This document shows, piece by piece, positions 25,548-33,159 of a stretch of 64,000 nucleotides of DNA. Under the pieces are notes generated by a model. It did no database searches. It was not told the DNA's origin and was given only the letters and a program-made list of their open reading frames with translations. The DNA is from an uncultured bacterium (lineage in GTDB: Bacteria; Bacteroidota; Bacteroidia; Chitinophagales; Chitinophagaceae): positions 57,323-121,322 of the forward strand of contig CAIXLY010000025.1 in the NCBI GenBank assembly GCA_903920455.1, in the 5' to 3' direction. A program made the translations under genes and the position numbers. Position 1 is the first letter of the stretch. Every line of letters starts with the position of its first letter.

Positions 25548-26396
25548 ATGACAAAGAAGAATTTTGCAATTGTTGGTGTTGGCTTAATGGGTGGCTCACT
25601 TGCGCTTAAGTGCCGTAAGCTTGGACTAGCCGACCGCATCGTTGGTGTCGACTCAAATCCTGTTCATGCAACAACGGCAATTGAAATGGGCCTTGTAGAT
25701 GAATTCATGTCACTCGAGGATGCCATTAAAGTATCGGATGTAGTGATACTTGCAGTACCCGTTGGAATAATAGCCGCCATGCTTCCAGTAGTTATAGATC
25801 ATGTGACCCATCAGGTTGTAATAGATATGGGTTCAACAAAAAGTGCACTGGTCAAGTCTGTTGAGTTTCATCCTAATAGAGGTCGATATGTGGCTTCTCA
25901 TCCCATGTGGGGAACGGAGTACAGTGGCCCTGAAGCTGCAGTAGAGAGTGCATTTCAGGATAAGGCCGTCATTCTTTGTAATGCCGCTGACAGTGACGCA
26001 GACGCTGTTGCTTTTGCAAAACTCATGTTTGAAGCCCTTAGCATGCATATCATTGAGATGGATGCGCAGGACCATGATTTGCATGCTGCCTATGTGAGTC
26101 ATATTTCCCATATCACGTCATTTGCTTTGGCCAATACGGTGCTGGAGAAAGAGAATGAGGATCGGGCAATTTTTGAAATGGCCAGTGCAGGTTTTGAAAG
26201 TACCGTGCGACTCGCCAAGAGCAATCCTGAGATGTGGACGCCAATCCTGATGCAGAACAGAGAGAATGTTTTAGATGTTCTTAATGAGCACATCTCCCAG
26301 CTTAGAAAATTCAAATCATGCCTTGAGAAAGAGAACTGGGAATACCTTAATGAACTGATGTCCAAAGCAAATCAAATCAAACGCATTATTCAATAA
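25548..26396 (+). CDS. tyrA: Prephenate dehydrogenase
   Basis: Converts prephenate to 4-hydroxyphenylpyruvate with NAD(P), the Tyr branch. From the ATG at 25548 it reads MTKKNFAIVGVGLMGGSLAL, the Rossmann glycine loop; HPMWGTEYSGPEAA carries the substrate histidine and AYVSHISHITSFALA is a second conserved region. A GTG at 25506 overlapping the upstream stop would add 14 residues ahead of the Rossmann fold; I think it less likely, though the GTGA overlap is suggestive. No ACT domain is present, so feedback by Tyr, if any, is not through that domain. Confidence 0.88.
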   Translation: MTKKNFAIVGVGLMGGSLALKCRKLGLADRIVGVDSNPVHATTAIEMGLVDEFMSLEDAIKVSDVVILAVPVGIIAAMLPVVIDHVTHQVVIDMGSTKSALVKSVEFHPNRGRYVASHPMWGTEYSGPEAAVESAFQDKAVILCNAADSDADAVAFAKLMFEALSMHIIEMDAQDHDLHAAYVSHISHITSFALANTVLEKENEDRAIFEMASAGFESTVRLAKSNPEMWTPILMQNRENVLDVLNEHISQLRKFKSCLEKENWEYLNELMSKANQIKRIIQ

Positions 26397-26434
26397 TTCA
26401 TATAAACCTTCTTATTAATCGTTAATTTTACAAC

Positions 26435-27523
26435 ATGGAAACAGCAGAAACAACACAACAGTCAGCCGTTCAAGCAGCATGGAACAAGAGGCCACTTATC
26501 ATTTCTGGTCCTTGTAGTGCCGAAACAGAAGAACAGGTACTCGAAACAGCACAGCGTCTAGCAAAAACAGGTAAAGTAGATATGCTTCGTGCCGGAATTT
26601 GGAAGCCACGGACTAAACCTGGTATGTTTGAAGGAGTAGGAGCAAAGGGGCTGCCTTGGTTGCAACAGGCAAAAAAACTAACTGGGCTTCCTACCACTGT
26701 TGAGGTGGCAACGGGAAAGCAAGTTGAGGATGCATTGACATTTGATGTTGATGTGTTGTGGATAGGAGCAAGGACTACAGTTAATCCATTTAGTGTGCAA
26801 GAAGTTGCAGATGCATTGCGTGGAGTAGATGTTCCTGTACTCATCAAAAATCCTATCAACCCTGATCTTGAACTTTGGCAGGGAGCCGTTGAGCGTGTTA
26901 GCCGTGCAGGAATAAAACAAGTTGGACTAATCCATCGCGGATTTTCATCTTATGGAAATACTGAGTTCAGGAATGCGCCGATGTGGCATCTCGCTATTGA
27001 GATGAAGAGGAGAATGCCTGGACTGCCAATCATTAATGATCCTTCACACATTTGTGGAAGAAGGGACATCCTTCAGGCAACTGCTCAGAAAGCCATTGAT
27101 TTGGATTTTGATGGTTTGATGATTGAGAGCCATATCGATCCTGACAATGCATGGAGTGACGCTAAGCAGCAAATTACTCCTGAACGTTTTGCTGAATTGC
27201 TTGATGGAATAACCTGGAGAAGAGAAGATGCACCGTCTGAATCATTCCACGCAGCACTTGATAAATTAAGGGAGCAGATCAATCATATCGATGATGAATT
27301 GATGCAGCTAATCTCACAGCGAATGAATATTGCTGAAAAAATTGGAGAATATAAAAAGAACAACAACGTAACTATTCTTCAGCGTTCTCGTTGGAGCGAA
27401 GTTCTTGATAAGGCAATTGGCAGGGCTGGAAAAGTTGGACTTAGCGAAGAGTTTATCACCAAATACATGGATGCGATTCATATGGAGAGCATCAATAGGC
27501 AGAATAAAATCATGAATGATTGA
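26435..27523 (+). CDS. Bifunctional DAHP synthase / chorismate mutase
   Basis: First enzyme of the shikimate pathway fused to chorismate mutase. The DAHP synthase domain (about 15-265) is the short type without the E. coli N-terminal extension: SGPCSAETEEQ, RAGIWKPRTKPGMFEG, IGARTTVNPF, IKNPINPD, IHRGFSSYG and NDPSHICGRRD are all visible. The C-terminal AroQ-type chorismate mutase (about 272-355) has LREQINHIDDELMQLISQRM and AEKIGEYKK. In such fusions the mutase part also acts as an allosteric site for prephenate. It provides both entry to the pathway and prephenate for the pheA and tyrA products next to it. Confidence 0.93.
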   Translation: METAETTQQSAVQAAWNKRPLIISGPCSAETEEQVLETAQRLAKTGKVDMLRAGIWKPRTKPGMFEGVGAKGLPWLQQAKKLTGLPTTVEVATGKQVEDALTFDVDVLWIGARTTVNPFSVQEVADALRGVDVPVLIKNPINPDLELWQGAVERVSRAGIKQVGLIHRGFSSYGNTEFRNAPMWHLAIEMKRRMPGLPIINDPSHICGRRDILQATAQKAIDLDFDGLMIESHIDPDNAWSDAKQQITPERFAELLDGITWRREDAPSESFHAALDKLREQINHIDDELMQLISQRMNIAEKIGEYKKNNNVTILQRSRWSEVLDKAIGRAGKVGLSEEFITKYMDAIHMESINRQNKIMND

Positions 27524-27528
27524 TACGC

Positions 27529-28572
27529 ATGAAAAAACGTACTTATCAATTTTCATCTGCTTATGTATCGCGTTATTTCGATGCATCCTTTAAGGAGCTC
27601 GATACAATTGTCGACAGAAAGAAGGCCATCATCATTACTGATGATCATGTGTTTGCTGCGCATAAAAGCAAGTTCAAGAATTGGAATGTAATTTGTCTAA
27701 AGCCTGGAGAGGAGTATAAGGTTCAGCCAACGGTTGATGCGGTAATTGAACAATTGATTGAGTTTCAAGCAGACCGAAAGTCAATCTTGATTGGCGTTGG
27801 AGGTGGCGTGATTACAGACATTACAGGCTATGTAGCATCGGTATACATGCGAGGAATTCAGTTTGGATTTGTGCCTACTTCTTTGTTGGCTATGGTTGAT
27901 GCATCGATTGGAGGAAAGAACGGGATTGATGTTGGACCATATAAAAATATGGTTGGTATTATTCGTCAGCCTTCTTTTCTTTTCTACGACCTCTCTTTGT
28001 TAAAAACATTGCCTTTGGCGGAATGGTCAAATGGGTTTGCTGAAATTATTAAGCATGCTTGCATTTTAGATAAAGGACTTTTCTCAATATTGGAGAGTAG
28101 CAGTCTTTCTAAAATGATGAAGAATAAAGCGTTGTTAACTAAGGTCATTCTTCGCAATGTTGATCTTAAATCAAGCATTGTAAAGAAAGATGAATTTGAA
28201 GTGGGCGAAAGAAAACTTTTAAACTTCGGGCATACACTTGGCCATGCCCTAGAAACCCAATACGAGTTAACGCATGGCCAAGCAGTTTCTCTGGGAATGG
28301 TTTTTGCAGCTTGGTTGTCTGCACATCTCTTAGGGTTTAAAGACGCTGATCAACTCGAGAAGGTACTGGTAGACTATGGTCTTCCAACCAGGTCAGGCTT
28401 TGATCTTGCAAAGGTTTTCAATGTGTTAAAGATGGATAAGAAGCGTGTGAGCAAAACCATGAGTTATATTCTCTTGCAAAAAATGGGCAAAGGAGTAATA
28501 AAGGAAATTGATCTTATACAGTTAGAGGCACACCTTGCAACCTTTAATGCATTAAATAAAAAAATAAAATGA
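27529..28572 (+). CDS. aroB: 3-dehydroquinate synthase
   Basis: Closes DAHP to 3-dehydroquinate with NAD and a divalent metal. GVGGGVITDITGYVAS and MVDASIGGKNGIDVG are the cofactor and substrate loops, and EIIKHACI, NFGHTLGHALE and THGQAVSLGM supply metal ligands. At 347 residues the length is normal. I chose the ATG at 27529; a TTG at 27520 would overlap the upstream stop and add only three residues. The stop overlaps aroA by four bases. Confidence 0.93.
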   Translation: MKKRTYQFSSAYVSRYFDASFKELDTIVDRKKAIIITDDHVFAAHKSKFKNWNVICLKPGEEYKVQPTVDAVIEQLIEFQADRKSILIGVGGGVITDITGYVASVYMRGIQFGFVPTSLLAMVDASIGGKNGIDVGPYKNMVGIIRQPSFLFYDLSLLKTLPLAEWSNGFAEIIKHACILDKGLFSILESSSLSKMMKNKALLTKVILRNVDLKSSIVKKDEFEVGERKLLNFGHTLGHALETQYELTHGQAVSLGMVFAAWLSAHLLGFKDADQLEKVLVDYGLPTRSGFDLAKVFNVLKMDKKRVSKTMSYILLQKMGKGVIKEIDLIQLEAHLATFNALNKKIK

Positions 28573-29849
28573 TCGCAACCGTAACTCCTTCCATGACAAG
28601 CGGAAATGTTCGTGCGCCTCGATCAAAGAGCGATATGCAGCGTGCCTGTGCAGCGGCGTTGCTTCATCATGGAGTTACCATCATTAAAGATCCTGGAAGA
28701 AGTAATGATGATTTGGCTGCACTTGATGTGATTTCAAAACTAGGAGCAATGGTGCTTGATCAAGGTCAACTCATTGAAATAACAAGCCACGGAGTTGATC
28801 CGCATACAAACGAAATCAATTGTGGTGAAAGTGGGTTGGGAATAAGAATGTTTACTCCCATTGCTACACTCAGTTCACAGCAGCTGAACATCAATGGCTC
28901 TGGGTCTTTACTAAAGCGACCGATGAATTTTTTTGATGAGATTTTTCCTAAGTTGGGAATTTCAATACAGTCCAATGAAGGCAAATTGCCAGTTTCAATT
29001 CACGGACCGTTGGCAGCTTCAAGTATTGAAGTAGACGGTAGCTTAAGCTCTCAATTCCTAACTGGGTTATTGATGGCTTTTTCTGCCTCCAATGCAAAAG
29101 GTGTAACGATTACGGTTAATGATCTTAAGAGCAAGCCCTATATTGACCTTACTTTATCTGTGCTCAGATCCTTTGGTATGAAAGTTCCTCGGGTGAATAA
29201 CTACAGGGAATTCATATTTGACTCCAATGATCATATTCAGCCAGAGGGTGAAATGATCTATCAGGTTGAGGGAGATTGGAGTGGAGCTGCCTTTCTTTTT
29301 GTTGCAGGTGCAATATCGGGTAAGGTTAGTATCCAGGGGATGCGTCAAGAATCTGTGCAGGCTGATATGAAAATTCTAGAAGCTATTCGGGATGCAGGAG
29401 CTGTGGTTAGTTATCAAGATGGCATATACCATGTTGAGCCTGCAACACTCAATTCTTTTGGGTTTGATGCAACTGAATGCCCCGATCTGTTTCCTCCACT
29501 TGTAGCTTTAGCGGCATATTGTCATGGGGTCAGCAAAATCAAAGGCATAGGAAGACTAACCCATAAAGAAAGCAATAGGGCCTTGACGCTTCAAGAAGTC
29601 TTTGGAAAGCTTGGCATTAACATTGAATTGCAAGGAGATCTGATGCTTGTTCATGGAGGAAATAAATTGAATGGCGCTGAAGTTCACTCTCACCATGATC
29701 ATCGAATAGCCATGGCATCAGCAGTAGCGGCACTTGGTGCCGAAGGGCCAGTCAGCATCGTTGACGCGGAAGCGATAGATAAATCTTATCCAGATTTTTA
29801 TAGAGACCTTATTTCTCTCGGGGCGTCTATACATCTCCAAATAACTTAA
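28569..29849 (+). CDS. aroA: EPSP synthase (3-phosphoshikimate 1-carboxyvinyltransferase)
   Basis: Joins shikimate-3-phosphate and phosphoenolpyruvate. The substrate loop APRSKSDMQRACAAALL (about 17-33), the PEP-binding region GESGLGIRMFTPIATL (corresponding to GNAGTAxRPL), SSQFLTGLLMA, DWSGAAFLF and THKESNRA are visible in 426 residues, with HHDHRIAMA near the C-terminus. The enzyme diverges in the PEP loop from E. coli AroA, as in other Bacteroidota. Coupled to aroB by an ATGA overlap. Confidence 0.9.
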   Translation: MIATVTPSMTSGNVRAPRSKSDMQRACAAALLHHGVTIIKDPGRSNDDLAALDVISKLGAMVLDQGQLIEITSHGVDPHTNEINCGESGLGIRMFTPIATLSSQQLNINGSGSLLKRPMNFFDEIFPKLGISIQSNEGKLPVSIHGPLAASSIEVDGSLSSQFLTGLLMAFSASNAKGVTITVNDLKSKPYIDLTLSVLRSFGMKVPRVNNYREFIFDSNDHIQPEGEMIYQVEGDWSGAAFLFVAGAISGKVSIQGMRQESVQADMKILEAIRDAGAVVSYQDGIYHVEPATLNSFGFDATECPDLFPPLVALAAYCHGVSKIKGIGRLTHKESNRALTLQEVFGKLGINIELQGDLMLVHGGNKLNGAEVHSHHDHRIAMASAVAALGAEGPVSIVDAEAIDKSYPDFYRDLISLGASIHLQIT

Positions 29850-29858
29850 CAAGAAGCC

Positions 29859-30854
29859 ATGAATCATTTCGGAAAATTATTTACAGTAAGCATTTTTGGT
29901 GAATCACATGGCGAAGGGCTAGGTGTGTTAATCGATGGCTGCCCTGCAGGAATGCCGCTATCAGTAGAAGATTTTATTGTTGATACCGAAAGGAGAAAGG
30001 GTGGATTGCAGAAGGGCACTACTCCTCGTCAGGAAGAGGATTTGCCCATGTTTAAAAGCGGGGTATTCAACGGAAAAACAACCGGGGCACCATTAATGCT
30101 TCTGTTTGAAAATAAAAACACAAGATCTGGAGACTATGAAAAGCAGCGATCAGTTCCAAGACCGGGTCATGCTGATTTTGTTGCAAATAAAAAGTTTGGA
30201 GGATTTGAGGATTATAGGGGCGGCGGGCACTTCAGTGGTCGTTTAACACTCTGTCTTGTTGCAGCAGGCGTAGTTGCAAAAAAAATTCTAAAAGGGATTT
30301 CAGTTCTCGCTCAAATCACTTCTATAGGGGGTGAAAAAGATATTGACAAAGGCATCCAAAGGGCTATTGAGAATAAAGATTCTGTAGGAGGGATAGTTGA
30401 ATGCAGGGTTGATGGATTGCCACTCGGACTTGGAGAGCCTTTTTTTGACTCGGTCGAATCACTTATTTCACATGCCGCTTTTGCAATTCCTGCTGTCAGA
30501 GGTGTTGAGTTTGGAACTGGATTTGCAGCGGCTGATTTATTTGGTCTGCAACACAATGATTCAATAGAAAACAATCAAGGAAAAACAACTACCAACCATG
30601 CTGGAGGTGTTGTTGGTGGCATAACTAACGGTAACCAGCTGGTTTTTCGTGTGGCCATCAAGCCAACTTCATCAACTCCTAAGGAGCAGTTTACGTACAA
30701 CTGGGAGACAGATCAAATGGAGAACTTTGCTGTTCGCGGACGCCATGATCTCTGTATAGCCTTGAGGGTCCCTCCAGTGCTTGAGGCCGTTACAGCGATG
30801 GTTCTCGCGGACCTCATGTTAAGGGAGCAACACATAAAAAGAGTATATTCATAA
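29859..30854 (+). CDS. aroC: Chorismate synthase
   Basis: Makes chorismate from EPSP using reduced FMN. FGESHGEGLGVLIDGCPAGMP near the start, RPGHADFVANKKFGGFEDYRGGG near 100-120 and VRGVEFGTGFAAA are family signatures, and RHDLCIALRVPPVLEAV is near the C-terminus. It is 331 residues, shorter than E. coli AroC (about 360). Last gene of the aromatic set; the next gene begins 11 bases after its stop, so transcription may continue. Confidence 0.92.
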   Translation: MNHFGKLFTVSIFGESHGEGLGVLIDGCPAGMPLSVEDFIVDTERRKGGLQKGTTPRQEEDLPMFKSGVFNGKTTGAPLMLLFENKNTRSGDYEKQRSVPRPGHADFVANKKFGGFEDYRGGGHFSGRLTLCLVAAGVVAKKILKGISVLAQITSIGGEKDIDKGIQRAIENKDSVGGIVECRVDGLPLGLGEPFFDSVESLISHAAFAIPAVRGVEFGTGFAAADLFGLQHNDSIENNQGKTTTNHAGGVVGGITNGNQLVFRVAIKPTSSTPKEQFTYNWETDQMENFAVRGRHDLCIALRVPPVLEAVTAMVLADLMLREQHIKRVYS

Positions 30855-30865
30855 AAAAATTAGAG

Positions 30866-31165
30866 ATGAGCCTAATATATCATATTACAACAGCGGCTGA
30901 ATGGAAAACCGCACAGCAATCTGGCGAGTATTCTTCCCCCGCATTAAAAGAAGAAGGGTTTATTCATTGTAGCGAAAAAGAGCAAGTTGAAGACATCAAG
31001 GAAAGATTCTACCCCAATACCAGTGATTTACTCCTATTGACTATTGATACTGAGAAACTTGAAAGTCAGCTCATCTTTGAGTGGTCACCATCTGTAGAGC
31101 AAACCTTTCCTCATATCTATGGGCCGATAAATCTTCTCGCGGTAGTTGATGTTAAGCAGCTTTAA
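30866..31165 (+). CDS. DUF952-family protein
   Basis: A 99-residue cytoplasmic protein. MSLIYHITTAAEWKTAQQSG, EEGFIHCSEKEQV and PHIYGPINLLAVVDV are the three conserved segments of DUF952, a small fold related to ADP-ribosyltransferase-like proteins. No biochemical role is established. It lies 11 bases after aroC and may be the tail of that operon, although a functional link to aromatic synthesis is not evident. Confidence 0.8.
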   Translation: MSLIYHITTAAEWKTAQQSGEYSSPALKEEGFIHCSEKEQVEDIKERFYPNTSDLLLLTIDTEKLESQLIFEWSPSVEQTFPHIYGPINLLAVVDVKQL

Positions 31166-31192
31166 TTTCTCTATTTCAAGTAATTTTATTCC

Positions 31193-32008
31193 ATGGCTGA
31201 TTATCTGAATAAAACCGTCCTAATTACGGGAGGAACTGATGGTATTGGTAAAGCACTGGTGCTGAATTACCTCGCCCTTGGTGCTAATGTTGTAACATGT
31301 GGACGAAATCAACAAAAGATTCATGATCTGGAAGCCGAATCTCCGGTGGGCAAACTATGTGTGCTTAACGCTGATGTTTCTGTTGAAAGAGATTGTGAGC
31401 GACTTGTGTTACAAGCTGTAAACATGTTTGGAGGCATCGATGTATTGATCAACAATGCGGGAATTTCGATGCGTGGCCTCCTTGAAGAGGGCGGCCCAGG
31501 TATCATTCCAGTAATAAAGCAAGTGATGGAGATTAATTTTAATGGGGCGGTATATACAACTGTTTATGCGCTTCCATATTTGGTTAAATCCAAAGGTGTT
31601 GTGGTTGGTGTTTCTTCTATTGCCGGATATCGCGGACTCCCCGGAAGAAGTGGATACTCTGCTTCAAAGTTTGCACTGCAGGGATGGCTTGAGGCAATTA
31701 AGACTGAGGTTGTGGAAAAAGGAGTGCACGTTATGTGGGTTAGTCCTGGCTTTACTGCCTCTAATATTCGCAATTCTGCTCTAAATCACCGTGGTCTTGC
31801 ACAGGGGGAGTCTCCGCTCGACGAGCAAACGCTTATGGATGCCGCTACCTGCGCTGGTATTATCGTTGAGGCTGTAGCAAAAAGAAAAAGAACTGTGGTC
31901 ATGACTTTTCAAGGCAAGCAAACGGTTTTTCTAAATAAATTCTTTCCTTCACTTGCCGACAAATTAGTTCGTGCATTCTTCTTCAGGAACGGGAACTTGA
32001 TAAAGTAG
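31193..32008 (+). CDS. Short-chain dehydrogenase/reductase
   Basis: A 271-residue classical SDR with an intact active site: cofactor loop ITGGTDGIGKA (about 11-21), NNAG near 89-92, the catalytic Ser in VSSIAGYRGL, and YSASKFAL with the Tyr-Lys pair. The C-terminal 50 residues (RKRTVVMTFQGKQTVFLNKF) resemble SDRs of the DHRS7/lipid-linked type that act at membranes. Substrate unknown. It continues the forward run from the aromatic genes with a 27-base gap. Confidence 0.83.
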   Translation: MADYLNKTVLITGGTDGIGKALVLNYLALGANVVTCGRNQQKIHDLEAESPVGKLCVLNADVSVERDCERLVLQAVNMFGGIDVLINNAGISMRGLLEEGGPGIIPVIKQVMEINFNGAVYTTVYALPYLVKSKGVVVGVSSIAGYRGLPGRSGYSASKFALQGWLEAIKTEVVEKGVHVMWVSPGFTASNIRNSALNHRGLAQGESPLDEQTLMDAATCAGIIVEAVAKRKRTVVMTFQGKQTVFLNKFFPSLADKLVRAFFFRNGNLIK

Positions 32009-32051
32009 TTATAGAACGATAACTTGCACAGCAGAAACGATACTCATTCCA

Positions 32052-32870
32052 ATGCCCATTCTTACATTCACTAGCGATTTTGGACCGTCTGATCATCTGG
32101 TTGGGGGCGTAAAGGGAGAAATCTTAAAGCTTAATGAAGGGTTTAATATTATTGATATTACCCATGAAATCATTCCTTATAATTTTATGCAGGCGGCCTA
32201 TGTCTGTAAGAGCATATTCGGAAATTTTCCTGCCGAAAGTTTTCATCTGATTCTGGTAAATGTTTTTGATAATGATGCAAATCATTTGCTGTTGATTAAG
32301 CATGAGGGGCATTATATTGGCATCCCTGATAACGGGTTGATAACAATGATCATTGAAGGGGTGCCTGAGCAAATTTTCGCACTGCCCATTCCGGATGGAA
32401 CGGGGAAAACAGTAAAGAATTTTACAAGAATTTTCATTGAAGCCTTTTCTGCTATTCTTTCTGGGGTTAAGCCTGAAAGATTAGGTGCTCCTGATGTACC
32501 GATAAGGGAAAAAACCTTAATGAAGCCATATTCAACAGACAACTATATTGAAGGACAAATCCTGATGATTGATCGATTTCTCAATGTGATTGTCAACATC
32601 ACCAAAGATCAGTTTGATGCCCAGCGGAAAGGAAGAAATTTCAAGATTGTGTTGCTGAGGGATGCCTTTATTGAAAAAATTAGTCAGCATTATGGAGAAG
32701 TTCCCGAAGGGGAGAAGCTTGCTTTTTTTAATGAGTCGGGGTATCTTGAGATAGCAATCAATAAAGGATATGCTGCTCCTTTGTTTGGACTTGGAGAATA
32801 TTCAGGCTCTGGGCCTTATTTGCATGATAAAAGGCAATACTACCAAACGGTCAAAGTTTTTTTTGAATAA
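32052..32870 (+). CDS. SAM hydroxide adenosyltransferase (SAM chlorinase/fluorinase family)
   Basis: A 272-residue DUF62-type protein. TFTSDFGPSDHLVGGVKGEI at the start, IIDITHEIIPYNFMQAAYV and IGIPDNGLITMI are the family core; members outside halogenating actinomycetes split SAM to adenosine and methionine using water. DAFIEKISQHYGEVPEGEKL and NKGYAAP lie in the C-terminal beta-barrel. Its cellular purpose is unclear. The following intergenic region carries a TTGTCAT dyad. Confidence 0.85.
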   Translation: MPILTFTSDFGPSDHLVGGVKGEILKLNEGFNIIDITHEIIPYNFMQAAYVCKSIFGNFPAESFHLILVNVFDNDANHLLLIKHEGHYIGIPDNGLITMIIEGVPEQIFALPIPDGTGKTVKNFTRIFIEAFSAILSGVKPERLGAPDVPIREKTLMKPYSTDNYIEGQILMIDRFLNVIVNITKDQFDAQRKGRNFKIVLLRDAFIEKISQHYGEVPEGEKLAFFNESGYLEIAINKGYAAPLFGLGEYSGSGPYLHDKRQYYQTVKVFFE

Positions 32871-33159
32871 TTCTCCAACAGAGCCGGTTTTTTTAATTGG
32901 GACCTCTTTGGCCTGTTAATATTTACTGTATTGTATATTCCATGACAATATTTTGTCATAGTTAGTATGGAGTGGCACTACTTTAGGATCGCCTTTTTTG
33001 CAAAAAATTTAATATTTTTTTGTACCTTTTCACTAGAATTCGGATTCGCTTTTTTGAAAAGCGTTCTTTATTTCAGCTTGGTATTCATCAAGCGAACACA
33101 CCACCTAGTAGCTAACCACTTAACGGCCATGTCTTTTTGGCCATTAACTAAAACCACCT
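32871..33159 (+). promoter_or_regulatory. Structured leader and promoter region of the FlaA1/CapD-like gene
   Basis: No gene is visible here. A perfect dyad ATGACAA-N4-TTGTCAT (32942-32959) could be an operator. TTTG at 32997-33000 and TACCTTTT at 33023-33030 (22-base spacing, slightly long) form a weak promoter. The predicted leader contains CGCTTTT (33047-33053) paired with AAAAGCG (33057-33063); overlapping TTCGCTT (33045-33051) can instead pair with AAGCGAA (33090-33096). A further hairpin at 33120-33147 (GGCCA...TGGCC, T-rich loop) ends 12 bases before the ATG. All by eye. Confidence 0.4.
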
